A stretch of 64,000 nt of DNA from Candidatus Kirkpatrickella diaphorinae (lineage in GTDB: Bacteria; Pseudomonadota; Alphaproteobacteria; Acetobacterales; Acetobacteraceae), in the NCBI RefSeq assembly GCF_025736875.1, contig NZ_CP107052.1, forward strand, positions 62,001 to 126,000, read 5' to 3'. Position 1 is the stretch's first letter. Every line of letters starts with the position of its first letter. The position numbers and the translations under genes are program-made. Under the pieces are notes generated by a model. It had not been told where the DNA came from. It did no database searches and saw only the letters and a list, made by a program, of their open reading frames with translations. Shown one piece after another: positions 19,071 to 28,852 of the stretch.

Positions 19071-19222
19071 GATGATCTTTCCCTGAGTCAGGCGGAAGCG
19101 TTGCCGTGGGGGAACGACAATTCCGCTCTTCGCCTAAAGCTTTATTATGCGCAAAAATATCCCTGAGATGCACTTAATCGCTTGCAAAGATCTGCAAACT
19201 GCGCAATTTCGGGACCACCTAG

Positions 19223-19296
19223 GCGCCTGTAGCTCAACTGGTTAGAGCAGGCCGCTCATAACGGCTTGGTTGCGGGTTCGAGTCCTGCCGGGCGCA
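19223..19296 (+). tRNA. tRNA with CAT anticodon (Met, or Ile2 by resemblance)
   Basis: The 74-nt sequence folds as a cloverleaf: acceptor GCGCCTG pairs with CGGGCGC, there is a D arm (GCTC...GAGC), anticodon stem GCCG/CGGC with loop CTCATAA (anticodon CAT), and T arm GCGGGTTCGAGTCCTGC. The discriminator is A and the 3' CCA is not encoded. It is not the initiator, because positions 1 and 72 pair. The AGCAGG and CTTGGT segments resemble the lysidine-modified tRNA-Ile2 more than elongator tRNA-Met; the sequence alone does not settle which. Confidence 0.92.
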
Positions 19297-19376
19297 TAGG
19301 TTTTCTGCCGCACCATTCCGCAAGATGCATTCTTCCTGATGCGGCATGTCCAATTTTCTTGATCGGGGGTCCTGAC

Positions 19377-21056
19377 GTGGCTTCATACCAATATGTTTAT
19401 GTCATGAAGGACCTCACCAAGTCTTATCCCGGCGGGAGAGAAGTGTTCAAGGGCATTACCCTGTCCTTCCTCCCCGGCGTGAAGATCGGCGTGCTCGGTG
19501 TTAATGGCGCCGGTAAATCCACCCTTTTGAAAATCATGGCCGGGATTGAGAAGGAATATGGGGGTGAAGCCTGGGCCGCTGAGGGTGCCCGCATCGGCTA
19601 TCTGGAGCAGGAGCCAAAGCTGGATGAATCCCTGACGGTCGGGGAGAATGTGGCGCAGGGTTTCGGTGCCCTCAAGAAAGCAGTGGATCGCTTCAACGAA
19701 ATCTCCATGAAATTTGCGGAGCCGATGGGCGATGAGGAGATGAATGCCCTCCTCACTGAACAGGCTGAGTTGCAGGAAGCCATTGATGCTGGTGACGGGT
19801 GGGAGCTTGATCGTAAGCTGGAAATCGCGCTCGACGCACTGCGTTGCCCGCCCGCAGAAAGTCCCGTTTTTAACCTTTCAGGTGGGGAGCGGCGGCGCGT
19901 TGCGCTTTGCCGCCTTTTGCTGGAGAAACCCGACCTGCTCCTTTTAGATGAGCCGACAAACCATCTGGATGCGGAAAGCGTCGCCTGGCTGGAAAAAACC
20001 CTGCGCGATTATGCGGGCACGGTGATGGTTATTACCCATGACCGGTATTTCCTCGATAATGTAACCAATTGGATTCTCGAAATTGAGCGTGGGCGGGGTT
20101 ACCCGTTTGAGGGCAATTATTCCTCCTGGTTGACGCAGAAGCGGAAGCGACTGGCGCAGGAGGAAAAAGAGGAAAGCGCCCGTCAACGCGCCCTCGCGGC
20201 GGAGCAGGACTGGATCAACGCCTCCCCGAAAGCACGTCAGGCAAAAAGCAAGGCCCGTATCACCAAATATGAGGAAATGCTCGCGGCCAGTCAGGAGCGT
20301 GTTGGCGGCACGGCGGATATCGTCATCACGCCCGGCCCGCGCCTTGGCGGAACCGTCATTGAGGCTGAAAATCTCACAAAAGGTTTTGGTGATCGCCTCC
20401 TCATTGAAAATCTCAGCTTCAAACTCCCACCAGGCGGGATTGTCGGTGTGATCGGGCCGAACGGCGCGGGCAAGTCCACGCTTTTCCGCATGATCACGGG
20501 GCAGGAGCATCCCGACACAGGCAGTTTGAAAGTCGGAGACACCGTTAAACTCGGTTACGTCGACCAGTCGCGCGACTCGCTTGCAGATGACAAGACAGTC
20601 TGGGAGGAAATTTCCGGCGGGACGGATGTGATCCATCTTGGCAAACGCGCCGTGCCCTCGCGGGCCTATGTCGGTGCTTTCAACTTCAAAGGTGCCGACC
20701 AGCAGAAGCGTGTCGGTGTTCTATCCGGTGGTGAGCGGAACCGCGTCCACCTCGCGAAAATGCTCAAGACGGACAGTAATGTCATTCTGCTGGACGAACC
20801 GACCAACGATCTCGACGTCGATACTCTGCGTGCTCTTGAGGATGCGCTCGCGGATTATGCGGGCTGCGCTGTGGTGATCTCGCATGATCGATGGTTCCTC
20901 GACAGGCTCGCGACGCATATTCTCGCTTTTGAGGGCGATAGTCATGTTGAGTGGTTTGAGGGGAATTTCCAGGATTATGAGGAAGACAAAAGGCGTCGCC
21001 TCGGTCCGGAAGCGACGGAGCCCAGCCGCATCCGATATCGCCCACTCGCACGCTGA
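19377..21056 (+). CDS. ettA: Energy-dependent translational throttle ATPase
   Basis: This ABC-F protein of 559 residues binds the ribosomal E site and tunes entry into the elongation cycle with ATP/ADP ratio. Two ABC domains are present with Walker A GVNGAGKST and GPNGAGKST, signatures LSGGERRRVALCRL and LSGGERNRVHLAKM, and Walker B LLLLDEPTNHLD and VILLDEPTNDLD. The linker between has the basic, charged arm typical of EttA. The frame is open upstream through the tRNA, but the GTG at 19377, preceded by GGGGG, gives the canonical N terminus MASYQYVYVMKDLTKSYPGG and avoids the tRNA. Confidence 0.95.
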   Translation: MASYQYVYVMKDLTKSYPGGREVFKGITLSFLPGVKIGVLGVNGAGKSTLLKIMAGIEKEYGGEAWAAEGARIGYLEQEPKLDESLTVGENVAQGFGALKKAVDRFNEISMKFAEPMGDEEMNALLTEQAELQEAIDAGDGWELDRKLEIALDALRCPPAESPVFNLSGGERRRVALCRLLLEKPDLLLLDEPTNHLDAESVAWLEKTLRDYAGTVMVITHDRYFLDNVTNWILEIERGRGYPFEGNYSSWLTQKRKRLAQEEKEESARQRALAAEQDWINASPKARQAKSKARITKYEEMLAASQERVGGTADIVITPGPRLGGTVIEAENLTKGFGDRLLIENLSFKLPPGGIVGVIGPNGAGKSTLFRMITGQEHPDTGSLKVGDTVKLGYVDQSRDSLADDKTVWEEISGGTDVIHLGKRAVPSRAYVGAFNFKGADQQKRVGVLSGGERNRVHLAKMLKTDSNVILLDEPTNDLDVDTLRALEDALADYAGCAVVISHDRWFLDRLATHILAFEGDSHVEWFEGNFQDYEEDKRRRLGPEATEPSRIRYRPLAR

Positions 21057-21212
21057 TCAAAGCGCGTACGGGCGCTGTAACGACACGTTCCGACCGCTTC
21101 CCGTGTTTCGACATGGCACGAAATCGGATTCATAGAGGCGGAGACGCCGTGACGCGCGTCCCGCACGCCATGATGATATGTGCTGTGACGGCGCCGGACC
21201 CATCTTGAGCCG

Positions 21213-21719
21213 ATGAGTCAATTGCGCACCATCCGTACGCAGCGCCTCTTTCTGCGTCCCGTATCCTGGCATGATCTCGCCGACCTTCGGCGGCTTAAAG
21301 GCAATGCCGCGTCCTTCGGGCGGATGCTGGGCGGTGTGCGGACGCCGGGGCAGGTGGAGGCGGAACTCGCGGAGGATATGGCCTTCTGGGCGCGCCGCAA
21401 AATCGGTATATTCGCGATATTGGAGAAAGGGGTTTTTGTCGGCCTGACCGGTTTCCATGAGAGGCCGGACGGTCGCGGCATCGGGCTTCGTTTTGCGCTC
21501 TTCCCCCATTTGCAGGGGCGCGGCCTCGCGCGGGAGGCTGCGGGCGCTGCCCTTTCCTACGCGCGCACGGCCGGGATCCATCGCGTCATCGCCGTGGCGA
21601 GCGCGGATAATCTCGCCTCACAGACGGTTCTCCGCTCGATCGGGATGCGGCAATGCGAAATCTTCCAACGTGATGGACGTGAGATGCGGGTTTACGAGGC
21701 TGTGCTTGACCATAAATAA
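21213..21719 (+). CDS. GNAT acetyltransferase (RimJ/RimL-like)
   Basis: This encodes 168 residues of the GNAT fold. The N-terminal beta-alpha start is TIRTQRLFLRPVSWHDL, and the acetyl-CoA pyrophosphate-binding motif Q/R-x-x-G-x-A/G appears as HLQGRGLAREAAGAAL. It ends with SIGMRQCEIFQRDG, typical of RimJ/RimL-type N-acetyltransferases that modify amino groups of proteins or small molecules. The substrate cannot be read from the sequence. It stands alone, followed by a bidirectional terminator. Confidence 0.85.
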   Translation: MSQLRTIRTQRLFLRPVSWHDLADLRRLKGNAASFGRMLGGVRTPGQVEAELAEDMAFWARRKIGIFAILEKGVFVGLTGFHERPDGRGIGLRFALFPHLQGRGLAREAAGAALSYARTAGIHRVIAVASADNLASQTVLRSIGMRQCEIFQRDGREMRVYEAVLDHK

Positions 21720-21751
21720 AACGGCGCGCAGAAAAGGCCGCGCGCCGTTTT
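21718..21751. terminator. Bidirectional terminator between GNAT and mlaC
   Basis: The stem CGGCGCGC (21722-21729) pairs with GCGCGCCG (21740-21747) around a 10-nt loop, with A4 on one side and T4 on the other. It can act as a Rho-independent terminator for both convergent genes. Confidence 0.85.
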
Positions 21752-21779
21752 GAAAATAATGGTCAGAGAATGCTGTTGA

Positions 21780-22397
21780 TTAGCGGTGACGGGAAATCTG
21801 GCGCTCAAGGGCCGCAATCAGCGTTTCGATCTTCCCGCCATTGCGCGCGAGGTAGGATGAATAATCCTGACGCTGGGTAAGGCGCATACTTGTGCCCTCT
21901 CCCATAAGATCCACGACTTTGAACCCGTCATGATCCACCACAAGCACCTGCATATTGGCGACAGGCTGGTGTGGGCGCATGATTTTCGCGCTCACGACGG
22001 TGCCGTTTCCGTTTGATGAGGGGAGGCTGCCCGTCACCTCAAGCGAGACACCGCGATATTGGCCGATCTTCTCGGACACGGCATTGACGAGCACCTGGTT
22101 AAACAACTCAAGGTAGCGCGCCCTCTCTGCCGGTGTGGCGATGCGCCAGTAACGTCCGAGGCAGAATTTGCCGATGGCTTCAATATCAACGTTTTTCTGC
22201 ACCAGCGGCAGGATGGCCTTTTTCTTGGCCGCCATAGACTGGTCACTATTGACGACGGCCACGACCTGGCCACCGAAATCACTGACAAAATGGGAGGCGT
22301 CTTTATCGAGGGCAGACGCCTTTGGCGTGGAAAGCGCAAAAACGCCCAAAACCGCAAGAATGCAAACCGAATGTCTGCGAAATTTGAAGAGTTTCAT
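21780..22397 (-). CDS. MlaC-like periplasmic phospholipid-binding protein
   Basis: This encodes 205 residues with an N-terminal signal peptide (VCILAVLGVFALSTPKASA) and an MlaC/Ttg2D fold: IGKFCLGRYWRIATPAERARYLELF, then SLEVTGSLPS and DLMGEGTSMRLTQRQDYSSYL. MlaC shuttles phospholipids across the periplasm between outer-membrane MlaA and the inner-membrane MlaFEDB complex. The only partner seen here is mlaA just upstream on the same strand, 16 bases away; mlaFED are not in the window. It ends at a bidirectional terminator shared with the convergent GNAT gene. Confidence 0.88.
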   Translation of the reverse strand: MKLFKFRRHSVCILAVLGVFALSTPKASALDKDASHFVSDFGGQVVAVVNSDQSMAAKKKAILPLVQKNVDIEAIGKFCLGRYWRIATPAERARYLELFNQVLVNAVSEKIGQYRGVSLEVTGSLPSSNGNGTVVSAKIMRPHQPVANMQVLVVDHDGFKVVDLMGEGTSMRLTQRQDYSSYLARNGGKIETLIAALERQISRHR

Positions 22398-22413
22398 TGA
22401 ATGCGGTCCTCAA

Positions 22414-23253
22414 TCAATACCAGTTTGGAACGGTAGCGCGGTGATCATTGCGTAAAGCTTCAACCTGGCTGGCGCGGTTCTGCTGCCATGCACTGCGAAG
22501 AAACGCATACGGGTCCAGAGAGTCCTGTTCGAGGTGGTCAAGAGAGTCGATCTGGTTCGCAAAATTATTGAAGGCCCCCGTAACGTTGTAACCCCAATTG
22601 AAGGTCAGGAGGTAATAGCCGCGCGGCACGTAATTGATGGGAGACAGGCCCTGAGCGATGGCGAAGCCCGACGCATCGCGGAAAGTATTGGGGCCAACCC
22701 CGGGGAGGAAGAGATAAGGGCCGCTCGGCACACCCCATGAGGCCAGCGTCAGGCCCGGGTCACTGTCATGGTGCGGATAACCGACCGAACTCGCAACGTC
22801 AAAGATGCCTGCCAGACCGACCGTCATATTTATGACATATCGCGTAAAGTCATCTCCGGCACGGCGCGGCTTGCCTGCGCCAACATCACTGAAGAACACG
22901 GAAGGCATATACCAGGTTTCATTGATGCTGCCGATCGCATTGCGAACGGGACGCGGCACCGCCCATGCCCACGCCTTGCCGAGAGGCCGCAGCGCCTTAT
23001 GGTAGGCCCACATATTAATGTCATACATCTTGCGGTTCACGGGCTCGTATGGGTCGTTGGCTTCCTTGTAATCAGCAAGTGCTTCCGGGTCTTTCGGCGG
23101 TTCAGCACGCCAGGACGCGCATCCATTGAGGAAAAGCGCAACGGCCATGCCGGTTATCGCCGTTTTAAAAGAGTAAAATCGACGGAAAATCGTCGCGAAT
23201 TTTATACGTCTTCCAACGATGGGAGGGTAATATTGATCACAGGAATTTGTCAT
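22414..23253 (-). CDS. mlaA: MlaA/VacJ family outer-membrane lipoprotein
   Basis: This encodes 279 residues. A lipobox is present (ALFLNGC, Cys near residue 45), preceded by a hydrophobic stretch, so it should be lipidated and outer-membrane located. The VacJ core includes NDPYEPVNRKMYDINMWAY, FSDVGAGKPRRAGDDF, DPGLTLASWGVPSGPYL and a C-terminal GYYLL region. MlaA removes misplaced phospholipids from the outer leaflet and passes them to MlaC, whose gene follows 16 bp downstream. The start is uncertain, because the N-terminal 30 residues before the hydrophobic stretch are long for a lipoprotein signal. Confidence 0.9.
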   Translation of the reverse strand: MTNSCDQYYPPIVGRRIKFATIFRRFYSFKTAITGMAVALFLNGCASWRAEPPKDPEALADYKEANDPYEPVNRKMYDINMWAYHKALRPLGKAWAWAVPRPVRNAIGSINETWYMPSVFFSDVGAGKPRRAGDDFTRYVINMTVGLAGIFDVASSVGYPHHDSDPGLTLASWGVPSGPYLFLPGVGPNTFRDASGFAIAQGLSPINYVPRGYYLLTFNWGYNVTGAFNNFANQIDSLDHLEQDSLDPYAFLRSAWQQNRASQVEALRNDHRATVPNWY

Positions 23254-23618
23254 TCGGGTCCTCTAATCGTGGGGAAGACAACGGCATTGTAAACGAGTCT
23301 TTCCGTCACTTGGATGCATTTTGCCACCCAGCAAGTCAAAATTGGCGTCTCCGCCCTCAGATTTCATACATCACGATGATGCGCAGACGTCCGTTGACGG
23401 CGCCAGATCCGTTTATAGCGGAATCCAGGATAGAGCATCGATGCTAAATAACTGTTTAGTGCGGATCTACACTTTCAAACAAGATACCACAATTGCGAAA
23501 CCCTCGAAATATGTGAAGCCGTGGTACGAAGGCGTCAGCCCCGGCACAGTTTCATGTTTTTTTAACGGGGTGTGGACGGTTTGTCAGCGCGTGCATTGTC
23601 GTCATTGATGCGGGGAAC
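23254..23618. other. Intergenic region upstream of mlaA with no supported gene
   Basis: An open frame on the plus strand (23321-23608) lacks a convincing binding site and resembles no known family. The region presumably holds the mlaA promoter on the minus strand; I see no clear promoter, repeat or RNA. Confidence 0.5.
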
Positions 23619-24446
23619 TTACAATCTGCGATCCCTTTTAATGCGGTCCCACGCGCCATTAATCTGCGCCATTCTGTCATCCGCCTCCCGCCTTGCGGCG
23701 TCGGAGAGGGGTTTCTGACGGGCAATATCGGGATGATGCTGTCTGATCAACGCCCGCCATCGGGATTTGACTTCCGCATCACTCGCGCTGGGGGCCAGTC
23801 CTAAAATGCGGTAAGCCTCGACCGCGTGGGTCGCGGGGGGTGGCCGCCCTTCATAAAACCGGTCCCAACTCCCGGCCGGAAGGCCGAAAAGCTGATGAGT
23901 GCGGCGCAGGAAACGGATTTCAGCAGGGTCAAGATCATGACCCGGTCTCACGTCGCTCCGCGCGATCGTGAAAAGAGCGGTGAGGAGGTTTTCAAGCGGG
24001 GACGGGTCATGTCGGAAGGCACGCCCAAGCTCGCGCGCATACATTTCAAAATCATCGACACGCAGGCGCGCCTGATCGAATAACATGCCGATTTCGCGCA
24101 CATTATCGGGCGGGAACTGGAATAATTGTTTGAAACAGGCAATTTCCGTCCGGTTCACAGGCCCGTCCGACTTGGATAATTTCGCGCTCAGAACAACGAG
24201 GCCAATGGCAAAAAGCTGGTCCGTCTTTCCCAGAAGCGCGGCCATTTTTGCTGCACCGAGAAAAGCCGCGCCATGCGGGTCCGGCGCGCCCTGGCTGCGC
24301 CATCTCTCACCCCAACCCCCGGCAGGCCCTTCAAGCAGGCGACCATTATCGGCGGCATGGCCGAGCCCCAGCCCCATCAACGCGCCGATCGGGCCGCCAA
24401 CCGCGAAGCCTGCAATCCCGCCAAACATTTTGCCCCACATGCCCAT
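23619..24446 (-). CDS. DnaJ-domain protein with TerB-like domain (DjlA-like)
   Basis: This encodes 275 residues. The N-terminal ~35 residues contain a Gly-rich membrane-associated stretch (KMFGGIAGFAVGGPIGALMG), followed by a TerB-like helical domain (~55-170). The C-terminal DnaJ domain has the HPD motif (IRQHHPDIARQ) within AYRILGLAPSASDAEVKSRWRAL. DjlA-type proteins are inner-membrane co-chaperones that stimulate DnaK. The gene stands alone between mlaA and a secreted protein gene. Confidence 0.85.
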   Translation of the reverse strand: MGMWGKMFGGIAGFAVGGPIGALMGLGLGHAADNGRLLEGPAGGWGERWRSQGAPDPHGAAFLGAAKMAALLGKTDQLFAIGLVVLSAKLSKSDGPVNRTEIACFKQLFQFPPDNVREIGMLFDQARLRVDDFEMYARELGRAFRHDPSPLENLLTALFTIARSDVRPGHDLDPAEIRFLRRTHQLFGLPAGSWDRFYEGRPPPATHAVEAYRILGLAPSASDAEVKSRWRALIRQHHPDIARQKPLSDAARREADDRMAQINGAWDRIKRDRRL

Positions 24447-24513
24447 GCCCTCAACTTATCACGCCCACGGAACGCGCATCAATCTCGACAGGAAAGCTGT
24501 TGCGGCAGCCAGG

Positions 24514-24921
24514 TCAATCAGCAGTGACTGAGAGGGTGAAAGGCGCCGCCATATCATGGTCGCGCAGTCCGTTAAGCCCGGGCATGACGTCGATTTCATA
24601 ACGTTCCTTATTGGTTAGAAGCATGTCGAAGTCACGTCCCTCCACCCCGTAACGACTATCATAAATCGGCAGGCGCGCCGGAGAAACCAGTTGGAACGAG
24701 ACATCCCCCTTCTTGCAGGCGAGATGAATGCGGATCTCCCGAGGCTGATCAAGGGTGAATTGATAACGCTGCATCGCATCCCGCGCGACGTGGCCTTCAA
24801 TCACAGTGGCCGAACCAGCGGCTGACAGGGTCAGATCATGCAAAGGAGGAGGCGCGGCGCCTGACGTCACCCATGCTACAACATAGAGTGATAAAGGAAG
24901 GTGTCGCAAACGTCGGATCAT
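24514..24921 (-). CDS. Secreted protein of unknown function
   Basis: From the internal Met at 24921 the protein has about 135 residues and begins with a signal peptide (MIRRLRHLPLSLYVVAWVTSGAA). The mature part is beta-rich (VIEGHVARDAMQRYQFTLDQPREIRIHL), consistent with a small beta-sandwich domain. An earlier in-frame start at 24993 would put a basic extension before the signal peptide and overlap the ribbon-helix-helix gene, so it is less likely. I do not recognise a family; the repeated DxxR pattern and acidic tail give no function. Confidence 0.6.
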   Translation of the reverse strand: MIRRLRHLPLSLYVVAWVTSGAAPPPLHDLTLSAAGSATVIEGHVARDAMQRYQFTLDQPREIRIHLACKKGDVSFQLVSPARLPIYDSRYGVEGRDFDMLLTNKERYEIDVMPGLNGLRDHDMAAPFTLSVTAD

Positions 24922-24962
24922 CACCTGTCCCCACCCGCGCAAACGGCGTGACGGGTGATGCA

Positions 24963-25208
24963 TCACGATGCGTCGTGCTTTGTCGCGCCGCATGAGGCGA
25001 GTTCTGCCTCCAGATGCTTCAGGACGGCGAGACGCAATGTTGAGGCGAGGGACTGGTTCTGATCACGTTCCGTGTCGAATTTGACAATGATGCTGGCCAG
25101 GGTGCGCTCACCCGCCATCTTTTGAAGACGCGCCCAGAAAGCGTTTTCCAGCGCGATGCTCGTGCGGTGGCCATTTAATGAGAAGCTCTTTTTGACCAGT
25201 TGCGACAT
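24963..25208 (-). CDS. Ribbon-helix-helix domain protein
   Basis: This encodes 81 residues of the RHH_4-like type common in alphaproteobacteria: KKSFSLNGHRTSIALENAFWARLQKMA followed by LASIIVKFD and a long helix. Such proteins are small DNA-binding regulators acting as dimers. It sits between queG and the secreted protein gene on the same strand, with 24 bp to the upstream queG stop. Its target is unknown. The high content of Ser/Arg in the N-terminal strand fits DNA contact. Confidence 0.75.
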   Translation of the reverse strand: MSQLVKKSFSLNGHRTSIALENAFWARLQKMAGERTLASIIVKFDTERDQNQSLASTLRLAVLKHLEAELASCGATKHDAS

Positions 25209-25232
25209 AGGCGGATCCTCTTCGGCGCGGCT

Positions 25233-26318
25233 TTATTCAGCGCAGATTTCGCGGCTGCGCAGTCGCGTCCCGGCCCAGCGCGCCGCTTCAGCGATGACGG
25301 GGTCGGTATCATGTTGCAGACGCCACGTTTCTGGCAGCAGGGCGGGGCGGCCCGCATTGCCGATGGCGATGAGGACATTGCGGATAAACCGGTTCCTGCC
25401 AATCCGTTTAATCGGGGAGCCCGAGAATGTCGTGCGAAATGCCGTATCGTCAAGGCGGGAAAGCGCCTGTAAGGACGGCGCGACCAGGTCAGGCCGTGCG
25501 GTCAGCTTCATTTCCGCCGTCATTTGCGCAAAGCGGTTCCATGGGCAGACAGCAAGGCAATCATCGCAACCATAAATACGGTTTCCGATCAAAGGCCGCA
25601 ACGCCATGGGGATGGGGCCGTGATGCTCAATCGTCAGGTAGGAGATACAGCGACGTGCATCCAGCGCGTAAGGTTGTGGGAAAGCCCGGGTGGGGCACAC
25701 ATCCAGGCAGCGTGCACAGTTGCCGCATTTTCCGGCCCGGTGCGGGCTCGGTTCAAGCTGGGCCGTGGTGTAAATTGTGCCGATAAAAAGCCATGAGCCC
25801 GCATCCCGTGAGACAAGGTTCGTATGCTTGCCCTGCCACCCCAGCCCGGCTTGCGCGGCGAGGGGTTTTTCAGCAACGGGCGCCGTATCGACAAATACCT
25901 TTACCTGCGCATCCCGGTCATATTTGATGATCTGATTGGCCAATTGCTTCAACCGGCCTTTAACAACATCATGATAATCCCGATGGCGCGCATAGACGGA
26001 GATATTACCACAATCCGGTTTGTGCAAGGTCGCCAGCGCGTCGCCCTCCGGCGCGTAAGACAGGCCGAGACTGATGACGCTTTTCACCTCCGGCCAGAGA
26101 TGACGCGGCTGCGCACGGGCTTCCATACGCTCTGCCATCCATGACATGGTGCCATGCCGCCCGGCAGCGACAAATTCCCGCAAGCGTGACAAAACGTTAT
26201 CGGGCAGATCGGCCGGGCTGAAACCCACGCTGTCAAAGCCCAGTAAGGCCGCGTGATGCCGGATATGATCTTCCAGTGAGCGCGTCACGGCACGGGTGGA
26301 AGGCGGGGTTGCGGCCAT
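25233..26318 (-). CDS. queG: Epoxyqueuosine reductase
   Basis: This encodes 361 residues. QueG is a cobalamin- and [4Fe-4S]-dependent enzyme that reduces epoxyqueuosine to queuosine in tRNA. The N-terminal domain binds cobalamin, and two ferredoxin-like clusters are seen ([17 protein letters not shown] and [14 protein letters not shown]) together with [11 protein letters not shown]. The C-terminal HEAT region appears short. It follows tgt with about 34 bp of overlap and completes the queA-tgt-queG operon. Confidence 0.95.
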   Translation of the reverse strand: MAATPPSTRAVTRSLEDHIRHHAALLGFDSVGFSPADLPDNVLSRLREFVAAGRHGTMSWMAERMEARAQPRHLWPEVKSVISLGLSYAPEGDALATLHKPDCGNISVYARHRDYHDVVKGRLKQLANQIIKYDRDAQVKVFVDTAPVAEKPLAAQAGLGWQGKHTNLVSRDAGSWLFIGTIYTTAQLEPSPHRAGKCGNCARCLDVCPTRAFPQPYALDARRCISYLTIEHHGPIPMALRPLIGNRIYGCDDCLAVCPWNRFAQMTAEMKLTARPDLVAPSLQALSRLDDTAFRTTFSGSPIKRIGRNRFIRNVLIAIGNAGRPALLPETWRLQHDTDPVIAEAARWAGTRLRSREICAE

Positions 26319-27445
26319 TCATCCAGCGACCAGTCGCCGCGCCCCCAGTCATCTCGCATCTTCTGGGCTGTCGCCTCGAACGTCCCGCCCATAATGGCGG
26401 CGCGCATCTCCTGCATCAGGCGCTGGTAATAAGTGAGATTATGCCAGGTCAGAAGCATGGGCGCCAGAATTTCACCCGCGCGGAAAAGATGGTGCAGATA
26501 AGCGCGACTATGCTTCGTGCAGGCGGGGCAGGGGCATGTTGGGCTGATGGGGCGTAAATCTTCCGCATGGCGGGCATTACGCAAATTCAGCGTGCCGCGT
26601 TCCGTATAAGCGCGTGCAGTGCGCCCGGCGCGGGTTGGCATGACGCAATCGAACATATCAATGCCGCGCGCCACCGCGCCCAGCATATCATCCGGCGTGC
26701 CAACCCCCATCAGGTAGCGCGATTTATCCGTCGGGAGGCGTGGGGCTGTGACATCCAGCGTCTGAAACATCAGCGCCTGACCTTCCCCGACCGCAAGCCC
26801 GCCGATCGCGTATCCCTCGAAACCGATATCCATCAGGGCTTTAACCGATTGCACCCGTAATTCCGGCTCTGTCCCGCCCTGCACAATGCCGAACTGCCCG
26901 TATCCCGAGCGTGGCACGAAGGCTTCGCGGGATCGGGCCGCCCAGCGCATCGAGCGTTCCATGGATTGGGCGAGGTGTTCCGGCGTTGCGGGCAGAGCCG
27001 GGCACTCATCGAAGGCCATGGTGATGGTCGCATCCAGCGCGTGCTGAATATCCGTGCTGCTCTCCGGTGTCAGGCGATGTTTGCTGCCGTCAATATGGGA
27101 GTTGAACGTCACCCCGTCTTCATCCAGCTTGCGCAGCGCGCCGAGTGACATGACCTGAAACCCGCCGGAATCAGTCAGGATGGGGCCGGGCCAGTCCATC
27201 ATGCGATGAAGCCCGCCGAGTTTACGTACGCGCTCAGCGCCGGGGCGCAGCATCAAATGATAAGTGTTGCCAAGGACGATGCCCGCACCTGTCGCGCGGA
27301 CGCTCTCCGCCATCATGGCCTTGACCGTGCCCACCGTCCCGACGGGCATGAAACTTGGCGTCGGAACATCACCATGCGCCGTTTGCAGAATGCCGGCACG
27401 CGCCTGGCCATCCTGCGCGTGGGCGATCCATTTCATGTCAGTCAT
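26285..27445 (-). CDS. tgt: tRNA-guanine transglycosylase
   Basis: This encodes about 386 residues. The enzyme replaces guanine 34 with preQ1 in GUN-anticodon tRNAs. The nucleophile motif [13 protein letters not shown], the substrate loop [18 protein letters not shown] and the zinc-binding [16 protein letters not shown] are present. The start was set at the Met giving [12 protein letters not shown], which overlaps the end of queA by 8 bp; an earlier start at 27460 would overlap more. It lies between queA and queG in one operon. Confidence 0.95.
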   Translation of the reverse strand: MTDMKWIAHAQDGQARAGILQTAHGDVPTPSFMPVGTVGTVKAMMAESVRATGAGIVLGNTYHLMLRPGAERVRKLGGLHRMMDWPGPILTDSGGFQVMSLGALRKLDEDGVTFNSHIDGSKHRLTPESSTDIQHALDATITMAFDECPALPATPEHLAQSMERSMRWAARSREAFVPRSGYGQFGIVQGGTEPELRVQSVKALMDIGFEGYAIGGLAVGEGQALMFQTLDVTAPRLPTDKSRYLMGVGTPDDMLGAVARGIDMFDCVMPTRAGRTARAYTERGTLNLRNARHAEDLRPISPTCPCPACTKHSRAYLHHLFRAGEILAPMLLTWHNLTYYQRLMQEMRAAIMGGTFEATAQKMRDDWGRGDWSLDEWPQPRLPPVP

Positions 27446-28520
27446 GGCAGACATCCTCACGACGGAAAATCAGACAGGCATCACCGTAGGAATAAAAGCG
27501 GAAACCCGCCGTGATGGCTTCTTGATAGGCCCGCTTCATCACCTCTGTCCCGGCGAAAGCCGAGACAAGCATGAATAAGGTCGATTTCGGCAGGTGAAAA
27601 TTGGTGAGAAGCACGTCCACCACGCGGAAGCGATAGCCGGGTGTAATGAAGATCGACGTCTCCCCCCGCCATGCGGCGACCGTGCCGTCCTCGGCCGTCG
27701 CGCTTTCAAGCAGGCGCAGGGTGGTCGTCCCGATGGCAATGACACGGCCGCCCCGATGACGTGTTTCATTGATGCGTTGCGCCGTTTCCATCGACACCTC
27801 GCCCCACTCCGCATGCATGACATGCTGCGACAAATCGTCACTTCGGACAGGGAGGAAGGTGCCCGCCCCGACATGAAGTGTCACAGTGCAACGTTCAGCA
27901 CCCGACGCGTCAATGGCGTCCAGAAGGGCGGGGGTGAAATGCAGCCCCGCTGTCGGTGCCGCGACCGCGCCTTTCTCTCTCGAAAAAATCGTCTGATAAT
28001 CGATGGCGTCCTGCTCTGTCGGGCCGAAAGGCCGGGCGATATAAGGTGGTAGGGCCAGCGCCCCGCAGCGCGTCAGGAAAGCGTCAAATGCCGCGCCTTC
28101 TGCAGAAAAGCGCAGCACAACGCCGCCATCACCCTCATTTGACATGATCTCAGCGGTAACATTGTCATCTGAAAATGTCAGCTGATCGCCCGCATGGAGC
28201 CGCCGCGCGTTGCGCGCCAGGGCGTGCCAGCTTCCATCAGGCAGGATGCGATCAAGGGTGATCCCGATTTTTGCATGTCCCCGCATGGCGTCGAGGCGCG
28301 CTTTGATGACTTCCGTATCATTCGCCACAACAAGGTCGCCGGGGCGGAGGAATTGAGGGAAATCCCGCACAGTCGCGGTCGGCAGTCCATCAGGCAAAAG
28401 GGCGTCGGCGTTATCTGGCGCTGGGATGACAAGAAGGCGCGCGGCCTCACGCGGTCGCGCAGGCGACGTCGCGATATTTTCAGGAGGAAGGTGGAAATCA
28501 AAATCGGCCGTCCGCATCAT
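27438..28520 (-). CDS. queA: S-adenosylmethionine:tRNA ribosyltransferase-isomerase
   Basis: This encodes 360 residues, the usual size. QueA transfers and isomerises the ribosyl group of SAM onto preQ1-tRNA, giving epoxyqueuosine. The family start [25 protein letters not shown] and downstream [14 protein letters not shown] and [12 protein letters not shown] are recognisable. It is the first gene of queA-tgt-queG. The tail ends [10 protein letters not shown], as in the family. Confidence 0.95.
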   Translation of the reverse strand: MMRTADFDFHLPPENIATSPARPREAARLLVIPAPDNADALLPDGLPTATVRDFPQFLRPGDLVVANDTEVIKARLDAMRGHAKIGITLDRILPDGSWHALARNARRLHAGDQLTFSDDNVTAEIMSNEGDGGVVLRFSAEGAAFDAFLTRCGALALPPYIARPFGPTEQDAIDYQTIFSREKGAVAAPTAGLHFTPALLDAIDASGAERCTVTLHVGAGTFLPVRSDDLSQHVMHAEWGEVSMETAQRINETRHRGGRVIAIGTTTLRLLESATAEDGTVAAWRGETSIFITPGYRFRVVDVLLTNFHLPKSTLFMLVSAFAGTEVMKRAYQEAITAGFRFYSYGDACLIFRREDVCHD

Positions 28521-28852
28521 GCCGCTCGTTTAGGCTGAAAGTCACGGTAAATGCCAGCTTAAAACGCGTCGCGCATGATGCGGCTTCGGGTTGGAAGGCG
28601 CCTGCTAACGGCATGGGATGCCGGGCGATCGGTGACGCAGGCTGTTGTCAATGCGCTTGATGAGATGATGATCGCTGTCGGGTGAAGGCCGATCTATTTG
28701 GATAGTGACGGGTAGAGGGCAGAAGCTGGCCGCAAGTCAGGGCGCACCCTCAACGCCTTTCCGTTCGACACGAGTTTCGTTGTGAGAACGTCAAAACTTC
28801 TGTAATCCCAAAGACTGAGCGTCGATTATTAACGGCGTTTGGAGGGAATATC
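28521..28852. other. Intergenic region upstream of queA with no supported gene
   Basis: About 330 bp between divergently placed queA and a small gene. No repeat, RNA fold or promoter could be assigned with confidence. The last 20 bases include a good ribosome-binding site (GGAGGG) for the small gene at 28853. Confidence 0.5.

Noticed and set aside
19266-19376. Longer ettA reading frame beginning inside the tRNA
   Set aside because: It would overlap the tRNA, while the GTG at 19377 gives the conserved N terminus with a good binding site.
23321-23608. 95-residue plus-strand frame upstream of mlaA
   Set aside because: No binding site, no domain and low-complexity composition.
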